Assembly (NCBI RefSeq): GCF_904849725.1
Contig: NC_058521.1
Coordinates: 434,576,676-434,640,675 of the forward strand
Direction: 5' to 3'
From: Hordeum vulgare subsp. vulgare
Lineage: Eukaryota; Streptophyta; Magnoliopsida; Poales; Poaceae
DNA: 64,000 nt
Within the stretch, counting starts at the first letter, position 1. Every line of letters begins with the position of its first letter. Under the pieces are notes generated by a model. That model saw nothing but the letters and a program-made list of their open reading frames with translations, had not been told where the DNA came from and did not search any database. Positions 31,209 to 43,968 of the stretch are shown here, in pieces. The position numbers and the translations under genes were made by a program.

Positions 31209-33179
31209 ACAATCCTCCACTAACAAGAGATCTCAACCTGAGATCTTAGAAAGAAATAGGAAGAGGAAGGAGAAAGGAAGAGGTGAAACTTAGTTGCTTC
31301 TTTGGCAAACGAATGAAACCAACGATCCCTCAAGGTTACAAAGAGATGAAGAATGGCACGAGAAACAAGCAAGAATTCAAAAGAAATTTGGGGAGCACTT
31401 CGGTAGGAAATTGAGGCAAGACTTGATAAGATGGAAAGAACTTGAAAAGGGGACACAACACTCCGGTTAAATGGACAAGAAAGGAAATACCATGATCTTG
31501 ATAAAACAAGATAATAGATGAAAGATAGCAACATCACAAAGCCTCTGTAACAAAAGAATAGAACTAGATCATTTGACGGAGAAGAAAATGACAACTTCTA
31601 CCACAATTGAATTTGGAAAGCATCCTTACAAGGAATGATTGAATGGAGTTGTTGAGAAATCCACAACAAAACAAAAGGCATGTTGTGGGCTTATGGGAAA
31701 CATCTCAAAAATATGAGGTGACAACCGGCCACTATTAGAAACAAATATTTCTTGGGAGCAACAAGACATGCACAACTTCTTTCACCAAGAGGACACATTG
31801 AGAACTTGGATCAACTATAATCACCATAATAGCAACAATCCTTAGAAAAAACGTTAATTGAAATCCAATCCAAGACAACTTCAATGAAGAAATCATGAGT
31901 TGGAAATATCTCATGATCAAAGAAATTGGTGGGTTTAAATATCTCATTCTTGAAACAAATTCTCGTCGAGACTCCTCATGAATCAAGAATTCTATACCAC
32001 CATTTAAAAGATAATGGATAAACAATAATACTTTGGAATGGAAGACAAAGAATACTTGAGATCCTCTCCAAAAAGAATGTTGGAGAATACATCGAGAAAG
32101 AATTAAATCCTTGAAGAATCACCCTGAAGAACCTCTGTCTACAAAAGATTGACAAAACGAAATGAAGGTTGCAAAGAATAAGATTAAGATTAAGGACCTG
32201 CAAAGATTTGGATGGAGCTTCACAAGAGATAATTGAGAAAATTTGAACCCCGCAAAAGAAAAGATAAACAAGTTAGAATTGACAATTTGATACCACGAAC
32301 AACTCCAGAAGAAGGATTGAAATCACTTTGATGAAATAGAGAATAAGAATTGATGACAAGAAACGGATTTAGCATATCACTTATTCTTCTTGAAAATATT
32401 GAGGATAGATATAAGAACACAAACTTGAAGAAGTATTCAACCAAACACCGGTAAGAATTTGGAATGAATGAGGATACTACGAATGAATGGAGATACATGA
32501 GAACCTAGAGATCATGATCCGCCTAGCAGGGAACTTGAATGAAGCACATGAATAATTGAGATACGAATGAAGATACAACATTTGAGAATGGAATCTGAAA
32601 GCTGAGCACGGAGAAATCTTCTAAAATAATGGCCTTCGGAGGATCGAGAAATGAAAACAATTCAGAAATTCATCAGATAGATATGGAAAGAATTCTCCCG
32701 ATTGTCAACAATTCAGGATGATATCATGAAGCTAAAACCATGAATCTTCAGGAGAATAGACCAAGATTTAAGAGAAACACTTCTTCAGTTTTCAACACAG
32801 AGAATAATGAGAAGGCACACCACCAAAATTACTGAGACACTCCAGAATATATGAATAAGGAGAGTTTGAGCCAACGATGAAAAACAATTTGAAGCGATCT
32901 TGGAGAAGGAATATGAGTGATGCAATCCATACTTATGTCCCACTTGAAAAGAATTATAAGAGCGAGGTAAGATCGTGGGAAAACATGTGGGTCATGGACG
33001 CACTCAAAAGAAACCACCGTTGAAACAATTGCTTAGAAAGAGAGATTGCATTGGTATAACTGGAAACTTGATGAGGTGAGGACCTCGAAATAATTCGAAA
33101 GGATTTCAATGAAAACATGAATTTTCTGAGATTTCTTCAGCACTCCGCATAGAATAGAGAGAGGAATAATCAAGAGAGG
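31209..33179 (+). other. Internal, purine-rich, non-coding region of element E1
   Basis: Begins directly after the LTR end with 'acaatcctccactaacaag', a segment I recognise as usual after this LTR type in Triticeae, then about 2 kb of A/G-rich sequence with no start-to-stop frame resembling gag or pol. The long minus-strand frames (31220-33017) have Phe/Leu/Ser-rich translations caused by base composition. It is probably an untranslated leader. Confidence 0.5.
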
Positions 33180-34608
33180 TGTCATGGTTTTGTCATGGCA
33201 GATGTCCTCGTGGATGGACTTACTAGTGAGGCCATTATCGCAATGTGGTGACTCGAAGGGGTTGATTGGGAAACCAGAGGCGAATTTACCCAGGTTCGGC
33301 CCCTTCGATGGAGGTAAAATCCTACGTCATGCTTTGTGTTTGTATTGAAGGGAATCTCGATTACAAGGGTGCGGAATGGCTAACCTAGCTCTCGAGGGTT
33401 TCTTACTTAATCTTTCTAACTTGAGGACTCTCCTTTATATATAGGTAGTAGCTCCAAGTTGGATAATGCCCACAACTTATTATAAATCTACCTTATCTTT
33501 CTTCCCAAGTAAGGGAAACTTCTGGCGTCTCTTGCCTTGTACGTCTTTGACTCGCTGTATTGTAGTGACGATTTGCTTGGTAGCTTGTCGACTAAGTCCT
33601 CCGGCCCATCTTCTCATGTTGTCCTTGCGGCCTGACCAGGCCCCATAGGGCGGGTTAAATCCTGGGGTTACATCCCTGACATTAGGCCCCAGGTTGACTT
33701 GAGCTTTGCTCATGTCAAGCTATTTTCGACAAGCAAACGAGCCGGCAGCCGTGTCGGGTCATTGTCTCTCCTTTGAGACTTAACACCCTTTTAGTTTTTA
33801 TTGACATGATATCATCAAGCCGACTACTATCATCTTAGGTCAGAATGGTGAATCATTTGAAAACAGCATTGAATCTGGTGTGGTGCGAAAAACTAGGCAC
33901 AAACTTAGCTGCTCATTTCGTGCGACCGTTCTGTTTTGGTCCTCCTTTCCCTTATTTTCCCCTTCTTCTTCCTGGCATCTTCCTCCACTATCACGCGCGC
34001 CAGGTCTTGATTGCAGCGAAAGAAACTCTTCAAGCGGTTTGTCGATCCACTTTGCTTCCCCGTCGAACTTCCCGAAGCAGTCAATCTTCTCCTCCGACAA
34101 CATCTGGTATGTATATTCCTTGTCAAGGGTTTTAGATTTCCCGATAGGTTCATGTCATGTTCTTCGGATCATCATAGAAAAAATGCCTTTTAGATCCATA
34201 ACCTGACACAACTTATGTTACTGCTATGGCCTCATCCTGACTTACACTGTACACAAACTTGGACAAACAACCCCATTTAGAATAGTTGTGTTCCAAAATA
34301 CTCTTGTCGGCCACTCCCCACTTTTAGAACATACATTTCTCTTATTTTCTGTTTGTATTTATATATGTCATGGTGAGAGCACTTATTTGTAACTTGTTCG
34401 TGAGGAAATTTTCTGCCAAGTCTTTCCTCGATCTTTCCCTCTAAATTTCTCTCTTTGTCTTGCCGACTTAAAACTTAGGTGCAACATTGGGCGGCTTAAG
34501 ATGTTCGTTATGACAATTTTAGCGCCTATAGCATCCAAAAAGCCGCTCAACATCTTCTTCTTTGGGTTGCTTCTACTTATTTTATTTTTTATCTATCTTG
34601 AGTAAAAG
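33180..34608 (+). repeat. LTR and leader of element H
   Basis: Starts TGTCATGGTTTTGTCATGGC, a recognisable LTR start of a Triticeae Ty3 family, with 'caggttcggccccttcgatggaggtaaaa' and a TATA-like 'tttatatatag' at 33434-33444. The LTR end is not clear; it probably lies near 33700-34200, followed by leader. No second copy is seen in the window, so both the far LTR and the target duplication are unknown. Confidence 0.55.
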
Positions 34609-37600
34609 ATGGCCCCAAAAACTCCAAGGCTTGTAATTGGGCCAGATCTCAGGAATCCAGGCTTACCTTAGATAATCTGGTAAGTCAAGGACTTCTGCCA
34701 CTCAAGAAAGAGATAAGTTGGCGGGATCCCAAAGAAGATACTTATCCTCAACCTCGGGATGGGAATTCGTTGTCATTACTGATCATTTGCAAAGGGCTTT
34801 CCGCCCTCCCGGCTCAAAATTCTTCACGGATCTTATGCATTGTTTCAACCCGAGGCCCCAAGACATTGCCCCCAACTCAATGAACAACATATGCGAGTTC
34901 CAGGTTTAATGCGGAGTCTATCTTCAAATTGATCCGGACCAAGGTAAAAAATGGTCCATCTTGTGAACTTGGCTGAATTTCTTTTCAGAAAAGGAAGAAC
35001 AACCTATTTCCTCAGCCAAAACTAGCGAGTCATCCCAAAGGGTGGTACAAAACTTGGATTTATTGTAAGAATACCACCCCTCCGGCTTGATCCCATTTTA
35101 CTTGTTGAATCCTCCTCGGGATGTATTGATCTTTCCTTCTTTATATACACTTTGTTTCTCTGCTAATTTTATCTTTGACCCGCCTTTTCACCATACTTCT
35201 TTGTTCTATAGGAGGGTACCAGTTTTTGGAACATTACACCTCAAGCCCATGTTCCTTCTATGAGTCAAGGAAATGATCCATCTCACAATGACCAAGCTGC
35301 TAGTTCATCTTCAAAGGAATGATTGGAGGTAGAACTTGACTCACTTGGTCACTTATTTATTGAACTTGCTAATAATCCTCCTTCTCAGGGCGAATCTGAA
35401 GCCCTACAAGTCAGCAATGTTGAGGTAATTGCCATTTCTTCCAGCTCTTCAGAAAATTTTGTTGCAAGAAGGGCAAAACAAGCCGTCCGAAAGGTAAAAA
35501 TGTCAAATCAAGCTTATTTAGCTATCAATTTTCTCTTGAAGAAGACACAGCTGGTTGGTCAATCCAAACGCAAGACTCGGAGTGATGCGGGCGAGTTAGA
35601 TCCAGGCTTGCCTCATGCACCACCAGCTCGCAACACTCGTGTTGAGGTAATATGTTCGTTGATTGTTTATTTAGGCTGATCTTGGTTCAATACAACCTTC
35701 GTAAACTTGAATCCCCTTATATTTCAGGAATCTTCCCTGTCTTCGGGCGCCTCATCAGCGACTTTTCTTCCCGATTTCCACGTCAACCGTGGGTAATTTT
35801 CTAAAAACAACTTGACTACTTATTTTAATTTTTCCAGAATTTGCACTTGACTTATAACTTTGTGCAGGGCGAAGGCTACTTTCTCCAACCGCGTGGCAGG
35901 ATCATGCTTTGCCGAGAAGCAATATGTCTTGGACCCTCAGGCCAAAAAGGGCAGCCACCAAAGTCGCCACTCCTGACATACATGTCCCAGACATCTTGAT
36001 TGACCTGGCAACTGTTACTGAGGCACCCACTCTAGATGAGCTGGTTCTCGTGGACGAAACCCCAAAGCTCATGTCTTCCCTTGTTAAACCGATAAGCCCA
36101 ACTCAAGATCCCAGCCTGGCGACTCATACTGAACCTCCCCTTCCGCCGGTTGACCAAAATACTCTAGAGGTTGTTCTTCTCAAAGAACAGTTTCAAACTC
36201 CTACTGATTCCATGGCTCTTGCCAAAATTGTGGCTAAAGAAGAGATGAGGACCCTTGACAAAGGAAAAGATCAGCTAGTGCTCCCAAATATATCCTCATT
36301 GAGTGTTGGAGAGGTTCTTTATCAATACTTGACCCAAATTTCCGAGAACCGGGACACTGAAGCTGATATGATTCATCCTTTGAAGGAGAAATAGGAGGTA
36401 ACAGGCTTATTTCAAGAATCACTCTGTCTCTTTTCCACATATATCACCTGTAGCCCCCAAGGGCCGACTTATCCCATTTAGATCAGTCGGGTCTTTAAGC
36501 ATAGACATTGAAATCGACATGTAGCCCCCAAGGTCCGGCTCATATACTTGAGTTGAGTCAGGTCTTTTAAAATAGACATTGAAATCGACTTGTAGCTCCC
36601 AAGGGCCGGCTCATCTCCTTCAGATGAGTTGGGTCTATTATATGTGTTTCAAAGAACTGGCACACATTAGCCCCCAAGGGCCAAGTATATTGCTTGGAAT
36701 CTTCTTGGGACTTGTCTATACTTCCAATTGTTGATAAAACTCTGTATATTCACCACAATCTTGTAGGAAATGCCGAATCCACCGCCGCAGATCTGCAAAG
36801 GCTCCTTAAGAATAAAAAGACTTCAAGCTGAGGCTGAATCTATGGTGCCTATTTTCCAAAGCTGTGTTCATCAAATGCAAGATCGTCTCGATCAAGTCCA
36901 GAAGGACTTCGAAAAAGAGAAACCTCCTCTCTTAGCCCGTGCTGAAGAAGCCGAAGGGAAACTTGGCCCTCTTAAAGAAAATTATTCCACCTTAGTGAAG
37001 CAAATCAATGACCTGCTGACCGCCATGTTTGGTAAAGTCTTGCAACTTTTATCTATGTTTTTATTTCTGATACTCAAAATGACTACTCGGAAATATTTCA
37101 TATCTTCTCTTTTGTCTACAGGCCGAACAAATCAATCCCTGGTACAACCGTCATTGATAAAGTTGAAAACCATTTTTTCCTGTGTGGAAAAACTGTATAC
37201 CGGGTCTGTGTACTCCATCATGGCTGCGAAAAGTCCCAAGTATCCTCCTTAGACCGTCAAAGATATGATGAAAAACCTCTCCGTTGTGCCATAATGGGTT
37301 TCCGAAACCCATAAATCAACAGCTCGTGGCGGGGCAAAGCTGGTCCTCGCTCGTGCTAAAGCATATTTACCAGAATTGGATTTGGCGGCTTTAAAAGACG
37401 GGTTTACAGAATACAAGTTGGATGGTTTGGAATTCACCCGAGAAGACTTTGCTCGTGTCATGAAGGAGACCTAGCCTCTGGTGACCAATCTGGCAGACCA
37501 AATTGACACATGTCTTTATTACTCGGCATATACTGCTAATAATGAGCGTGTTCCAGTGTCACAAGACGAGCCCTCCGAGCTCGTCCCCCTTATTATGAGA

Positions 37601-37761
37601 AAAACATTGCTTCTCACACCGGAGCTTCTACTTCAACTAAGACCACTCCAAATTTTGAATCTTTGAGATCAATTTGGTGTATCCAACAAGGCCAAGAGCA
37701 TACTGACGATGATGATGAGTTGGAAGAAACGGGCGCTGAATCGATCGATGAAAAAAACTGA
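34609..37761 (+). pseudogene. Degraded intron-bearing 'putative gypsy-type transposon' gene of element H
   Basis: ATG at 34609 starts MAPKTPRLVIGPDLRN. Further pieces resemble the plant protein type annotated as putative gypsy-type transposon (Transposase_28-like): HLQRAFRPPGSKFFTDLMH with FNPRPQDIAPNS (34775-34900), an acidic/serine region (35323-35650), a Pro/Thr linker (35909-36390), a coiled coil (36790-37020: RIKRLQAEAESM, QDRLDQVQKDFEKEK), and a C-terminal part (37260-37500) with TARGGAKLVLARAKAYLPEL and FTREDFARVMKET. GT-AG-like boundaries separate several blocks (for example gtaattgcc near 35424, cag near 35868, and taggaa near 36769). Many stops and shifts exist. The role is probably gag-like; this is uncertain. 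Confidence 0.55.
36449..36690 (+). repeat. 71-bp tandem repeat in an intron of H
   Basis: Units start at 36449, 36520 and 36591, each beginning 'tgtagc(c/t)cccaaggxcc', with a partial fourth near 36666. The first two end 'atagacattgaaatcgac(a/t)'. They lie between coding blocks of H, so probably within an intron. Confidence 0.8.
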
Positions 37762-38750
37762 TGGCGAGTCATTAATGATTTGCCTAGAAGAAAAACTTTA
37801 TCCTCTCATATTTTTTGTATCAAAAAATCTTTGGGTTTTCATAACTCTTAATGAAAGTTTGTAATAGGGTAGCAACAACTCTGAAATACCTCTCATCACG
37901 CCATCGAACGTGTTTATCAAAAGCCTTTATAGCCATATCTTTTATGACCCGGTTGTCCATAATCTGGTAACGCGGGTCTATCTTCTTACGTCATTGTCAT
38001 AAGAGAAAAACAAAAAACATTCTTTACAAAAAGAAAAACTGTTTGCACGATGTTATAATCCTATTTTTGTAACAATTTTTAGACGTAACTTCCTGCTGAA
38101 ATATTTCTCAAAAATAACAGACCATGGCGAGTATTAATCATGATTCACATGCCGGCTCAGTGAGACGCGGTTAAAAAAGACTGACTTTTGAGGCCTAGCC
38201 TTGCTTCAATGAAGTGGGCATAATTACCCATGATTTATCCTAGCTTTCAATATGTCGGCTCTCAAATGACATACACATGTTTTACCTTGGCGATTCAGGG
38301 TCCACAACGGAATGATCAGTCAAGAGTACACAGAGTCACCTTCTTTGGAGTCACCAAAACATACGGGCAGGTTTAATCATTTTGTGGCGACTTTGCCGAT
38401 CAAGAGGGTAAGAAGCTGAACTCTTTGAGTTAGAAGCCTACAAGTGACCTGTGATGAAAATAGAAAGGCCTCGCATAGGACTGCAGAAGAAAATGCCATT
38501 ACTGCTAAACAACCTGGGGGCAGGCAGCCCCCAGATAATCCGGCTTAATTCTATTGACCATGATAAATTGTTTGAGCTTTGTAGCCTCAGCTAACATACT
38601 GGATGGTAAAAACTCATGCTAATTTTTTTTATTACATTCAAATATGATAGAAGTATGTACAGAACTTGGGGATCGTTACACAAGATAATGAACTGGTAGC
38701 TCCTAGTATGATAGGGCCAAAAGATTTTTATAAAAAGATTTAACCAGTAA
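37762..38750 (+). other. Downstream region of H, no gene seen
   Basis: AT-rich sequence with strings such as 'gccggctca' and 'gtcggctct' similar to the H introns. No coding signal is visible. It is probably the degraded continuation of element H. Confidence 0.35.
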
Positions 38751-39964
38751 AATTAATGATTCTTCCACCATTATTCTTCTAAAAATGAGGAGTATTTAAT
38801 AGAACTGTTAGACAAATTTTTAGGGCAACTTTTCTGTTTTATAATAATTAAAAAGGCTAATTTGGAATATTTTTTCTTTTATTAAAATACTTTTAAAAAT
38901 AATCCATTCACTAAAACCACAGACAAGTATTTTTATAATAACAAATATGGATTTATCAGAATTAAAGAACATTTTTAAAGTGACTTTGTGATATGTTTTT
39001 GAGTGAGCTACTTATTGCTTTTTATTTAATACAACGATAGAAACCATGCTTGACGAAGGAGTTGGACTTGAAGACCCCGAAGACCCCGGATACTTAGGTG
39101 ATCAAGGCAAGAAGCCCTTTGACCATGTTTGAGATATATATTATTTGCATGCTAGTAGAGCAAGAATCTCCCATTGCATATGATCATGAATAATCGGTAA
39201 ATCATTGATGTGATGTTACCGATGGCTCCTTGGGAGCACTTGCATTTTAAGCATGATCCTACCACCTATGAGGGTCACGCTAATATCATGTTGACAAGTA
39301 GAACTAACCATAGTAGAAGCATGAGCAAGATGATGGTATATCAAAGGTTTATGAAAACCCCGTCGGGTGCCAGTAATGCCCGAGGGTGACGATGAGTTAG
39401 GTGGCCACTTTTGGAGAAGTGGTGAACCAGGTGTGTTTTAGTGTTAGTGGTTTCGGAAATGGGATTAGATTTATGATGTGTCGACCGTCCCAACCTTACA
39501 TGTGCGACCACGTTACCCCTTTATGGGATGGGGCTTTGTTGATTACTCTGGTCAGTGCTAGCAAAGAGCCACATTACTAGTGGCGGGAGTGATGTGTGGT
39601 CACTCTTGTGATGGGGTCGTGCCAGGTAGGGCGACTATGCCATTTTTACATGTTCCGGGCACAGCGTTGGTCCCCGCATGGATGATACTGTCCGGAGTCG
39701 GTGCTCGTAAGACATACATCATGTGGGCTGGGTACCAATCGAGTGGATCTCTTTGTCTAGTATCGTTAGGGGAAAGGCATTGATCGGGCACTTACCTCGG
39801 GTATGTTATATACCGCGTGCCGTGGATGACACGGAAATTTCCCGGATCTCGTGGGTATAGCGTACAACCTCTGCAGAGTGTAAAACTATTTGAATAGCCG
39901 TGTCCCCGATCAAGGATAGTTGTGTGGTGTTGTTTAAACTACGTTGAGTCGTTTCTGCATGAAC

Positions 39965-39999
<35 letters not shown>

Positions 40000-40640
40000 A
40001 ATGGTGTTAATATGAAAGAATTGATATGACAATGTTTGGTGACTTGGCATATCGGGTGAACCCGGAGTGTTCAGCCCTTGACAGATATGTTGATATCTGA
40101 ACCTGTTCTTCTAAATACCATTTAGCTTATGTTGCATATCCATGAACCTGTTTATTTACAGTTAAGTTGTTGCCACCAAAACTGCATAGTACTTGTTAAT
40201 CTACCAATTGCATTGTTCATATCATGGGCTGTTTGCGAGTACATTCAAAGTACTCATTGGCTTGCCACTTGTTATATTATTGACCAGACATACAAGGACC
40301 GGAGTTTGGAGAAGAGTACGTCTTCGGAGACAGCCCTGCGAACTAGGACGCTTCCCAGTTAGAATGTCTGTTGGTGTAGGCTGACGGCATGGGCACCCGC
40401 TTAGCCCTAAGATTTCCGCTATAGTTGTATTAGTGTGATTTGGCCTTAATTATAGGCCCTACCTTGAGAACTTGACCTTATTGGTCATCTGTTGTTACTT
40501 GGATGTAAGACTCTTAATATTTAGCATATGTGTGTTCGGTGAGCATTGATCTCTCGGATCACTGAGCACGTTCATTCGGCGATCTCGACTCGTAAGTCGG
40601 GGTCCCCATAATCGGTTAGCCTATGTTGAGCCTAAATTTC
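38751..40640 (+). repeat. LTR-like remnant of a further retrotransposon
   Basis: About 1.9 kb without coding signal, with features I associate with Triticeae Ty3 LTRs: 'gacttgaagaccccgaagaccccgg', 'gatgagttaggtggcca', and a 3' part 'gatctcgactcgtaagtcgggg' (40582). It contains a TG microsatellite (39969-39998). No matching second copy is in the window, so boundaries are approximate. Confidence 0.4.
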
Positions 40641-42133
40641 TATTCGTTCACGTGATATATGCTATTCTTGGAGTGCTATTTTTGTTTTTTTTTGTTTTTG
40701 AATTAAATATCAAGATCTAAAAATCTTTACCGAGAGAGAATCCTCATATAGCTACTTAATTTTTTGACTACTCATTGATCTTCACTTATATCTTTTGAGA
40801 GTAGTTTGATGTTTACTCTTGTGCTTCACTTATATCCTAAGACTAAAACATTGAATGAATTGAATATCATAAATGTGAAATTATATATATGCTTCATATG
40901 ATTATACCATGGGGAGCAGTGACTTCACATACTAGGAGTATAAGCGGTAAAATTTATTGGAAGTTAGAAAACATAACATTGGTCATTTAAACGATTCATG
41001 AAAGAACATTGAAGGAAGAGAGGTATCATATATAGATATACTATCTTGGACATCTTCTATGATTGCGATCCCCATTAAGTATTTTCAAACTTGATCAAGT
41101 AGTTGACGTTGGACAAGGAAGACAACTTAATGATTATGTTTGTTTATATTCAAATAGCAGTTATATTGTCATGGATCCTCTAACATCTGGTGCTTGTTTA
41201 GAACCTTTTGCTAGCCAAAACTTTGTACTAAGTAAAGATACTACTTGTCCATCCAAATCCTTGAACCTAGTTTCTTGCCATGAGAGTCCACCATATCTAC
41301 TTATGGATTGAATAAGATCCTTCAAGTAAGTTGTCATCGGTGTAAAAAGCAATAAAAATTTCTCCTAAATATGTATGATATTTTATTGTAAGGGAAAATA
41401 AGCTTTGTACAAACTTGAGATGGTGAAGAAATAAAAGCAACAGACTGCATAATAAAGATTGCCATCACAAGGGGCAATATAAAGTGACGTTCCTTTTCAT
41501 TAACAGATTGCACATCCAAAAATAAAAAGCGCATGACAACCTTTGCTTCCCTCTACGAAGGGCCTATCTTTTACTTTTCATGTCGAGTCAACTTCTTATT
41601 CCAATCAATTAATTCCTTAGTTGGCAAGAATCATGTTGTGGGGAAGGATCCAGACACATATATCCAATTGAATATAGGTGATCATGATTCATTATTTGTT
41701 CACATTATCCTCAAGATAAATAAGTTGGGAGGTGAAACTTTAAGCCCCTATCTTCCTTGTGTTTGACTGAAACTGTTTGTTCTAAAAATATACTTTGCGT
41801 GTCAGCAATCATGGAAGACTAAATGCTAGTTGAGTATGTAGAATTTGCTGAACCACATCACGTACATAGGCCCTTCTTGAAAATAAGATGAATTGTAATT
41901 GTTTGATGACTGAAAACATAGTTTGCTATTTTTCAAGAAAGTTTATGGTCTATACTTTAACACGTGAATAACTTGCTACTCGATCTTGAGAAGCTTTATG
42001 AGAAATACTTCTTGGTTATGATGCCATAGAAATGATTGAAATTATCGTTGATCAATATTATACATTATTCTAGCATTCACACTTCGTAAATTATTATTTT
42101 TATCATTTATCTACTCGAGGGCGAGTAGGAATT
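40641..42133 (+). other. Non-coding 3' internal region of element G
   Basis: AT-rich, collinear in parts with 24900-26330 of element B ('gttggacaaggaagacaac' near 41108, 'ttgccatgagagtccacc' near 41275, 'agcgcatgacaacct' near 41528). Pol is absent; the 5' side of G is truncated or replaced before 40641. Small frames are shadows. Confidence 0.55.
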
Positions 42134-42147
42134 AAGCTTGGGGATGC
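42134..42147 (+). other. Polypurine tract of element G
   Basis: 'aagcttggggatgc' directly before the LTR start TGATACG at 42148. Confidence 0.75.
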
Positions 42148-43863
42148 TGATACGTCTCCAACGTATCGATAATTTATGAAGTATTCATGCAATATTTCCC
42201 TATGTTTATAATAACTTTATATGGTATTGATGCACTTTATATGATTTATTTAGAACTAACCTGGACTGACGTTGTTTTCAGCAGAATTACCGTGGTGTTG
42301 TTTTTTATGCAGAAAATGAAATTCTCGGAATCGCCCAAAACTTTTTTATGATTTTTCTGGAACATATGAGCAACGTTGGAGCGAAGAACCACCAAAGGAG
42401 GGCTGCCACGGAGGCACAAACCAACTGGGCGCGGCCTGGGCCTTGTCCGTGCCTTGATGGATTATGGGTCCCATGTGGCTCCGTCGCGCGTGATTCTAAC
42501 GCTGAAAAATTCTATAAATCTCAGAAACCCCAGAAGTAAAGAGAGAACTTCCGCTCCGCCGCCGCAACTCTCTATATCGCCGAAAACCCAATCTGGAGCG
42601 ATTCCAGTACCCTGCTGGAGAAGGAAAACCATCACCGGTGGCCATATTCATCATCCCGACGGAGGCTATGGCCAGGAGGGAGTAGTTCACCCTCGAGGCC
42701 GAGGGTATATACTAGTAGCTATGTGTTCAAGCTCTCTCTCTCTCTCGTGTTCTTGAGATGGCATGATCTCAAGAACACGTGCTTTGCTAATATAGTTGAA
42801 TCATATGATGTATTTCCCTTATCATCTAGTTGTGATGTATTGAGTCTTTTCCTTTAAAATCTCGTCATGTTGGATTGAATATATTGGTATGACAACACTT
42901 AATGTACGTCTTGCGTGGGATACTCATAGTGACATTTGGGTATTCTATTGATTCACTTGATATATGTTGAGGCATCAACTTGCGGGTTCCGATGACCTTG
43001 GTGATCTATGCATAGGGGTTGATTGCATGTTCTCATACCATGTTCTCCGATAGAAATCTTGGGGTGCTCCTTGCATGTTCTTTGTGTTGAATTTAATATG
43101 ATAGCTCTAAAATTGTTTGATGCATGTCGAAGAATTTACCCACAGATACTTGAGGTAACATTGGACTATCTAGATGACATTAGGGTCGATTGATATGTAT
43201 CATTGGTGTTATTCTAGTATGAACTCTTAGATAGATCAAACGGAAAGGATAGCTTGATGTTATCTTAGTATGAACTCTTGAATAGATTGAATGGAAAGGA
43301 TAGCTTGATGTTATCTTAGTACGAACTCTTGAATTGATTGATCGGAAAGAATAAATTTGAGGTGGTTCTACTACCTACACCAATTTGATCTTATTGTTCT
43401 ACACTAGATAGGAACTTTGGAGTGATTCTTTGTTGCATGTTGAGGGATCCAACTATGTTAGCATTGTTGAGAGATTGCACTACTGAAAGTATATACCCGA
43501 GGACTTATTTCCAAGCACTAAAACAACATTTTGCTCGTTGTTTGACACTTGTTACCTTGCTGTTTTTATATTTTCAGATTACAAAAACCTATATCTACCA
43601 TCCATATTGCACTTGTATTACCATCTCTTCGCCGAACTAGTGCACCTATACAATTTACCATTGTATTGGGTGTGTTGGGGACACGAGAGATTTTTTCTAT
43701 TTGATTGCACGATTGCTTAGGAGAGACCGTCTTCATCCTAATCTCCCACGGATTGAAAAACCTTAGGTCATCCACTTGAAGGAAAATTGCTACTGTCCTA
43801 CAAAACTATGCGCTTGGCAGCCCAACACGAGTCTACAAGAATAAAGTTGTGTAGTAGATATCA
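42148..43863 (+). repeat. 3' LTR of Athila-lineage element G
   Basis: TGATACGTCTCCAACGTATCG at 42148 to 'gtagtagatatca' at 43863 (1716 bp). A TATA-like box is at 42513-42519 (tataaat). The order GTATAYACTAGTAGCTA, CT run, hairpin (42746-42779) parallels that in LTR A. A 51-bp tandem repeat is at 43209-43352. The next five bases, gctgg, would be the target duplication; the 5' partner is not in the window. Confidence 0.82.
43209..43352 (+). repeat. 51-bp tandem repeat in LTR of element G
   Basis: Three units beginning near 43215, 43266 and 43317 with 'tagta(t/c)gaactctt', each followed by 'gat(t/c)(g/a)a..ggaaagga'. The period is 51 bp. Confidence 0.8.
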
Positions 43864-43968
43864 GCTGGTCGCGGGCGACAACGCATGGCAGCAGGGTCGA
43901 GGGAGGCCGTCTGGGAGGAAGAGCTCGCTCGGAGACGAGCGATTTGGGCGCTCTTATCCAGACGCCAT
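43864..43968 (+). repeat. E2 LTR, first piece
   Basis: GC-rich DNA between the G LTR and solo LTR F1; it continues after F1 at 45507. It belongs with the E2 LTR-like repeat, although E1 does not extend this far left to confirm it. Confidence 0.45.

Noticed and set aside
31220..33017. Several minus-strand frames of 60-124 codons rich in Phe, Leu and Ser
   Set aside because: The region is strongly purine-rich on the plus strand; the translations reflect composition and no start, motif or conserved neighbour supports them.
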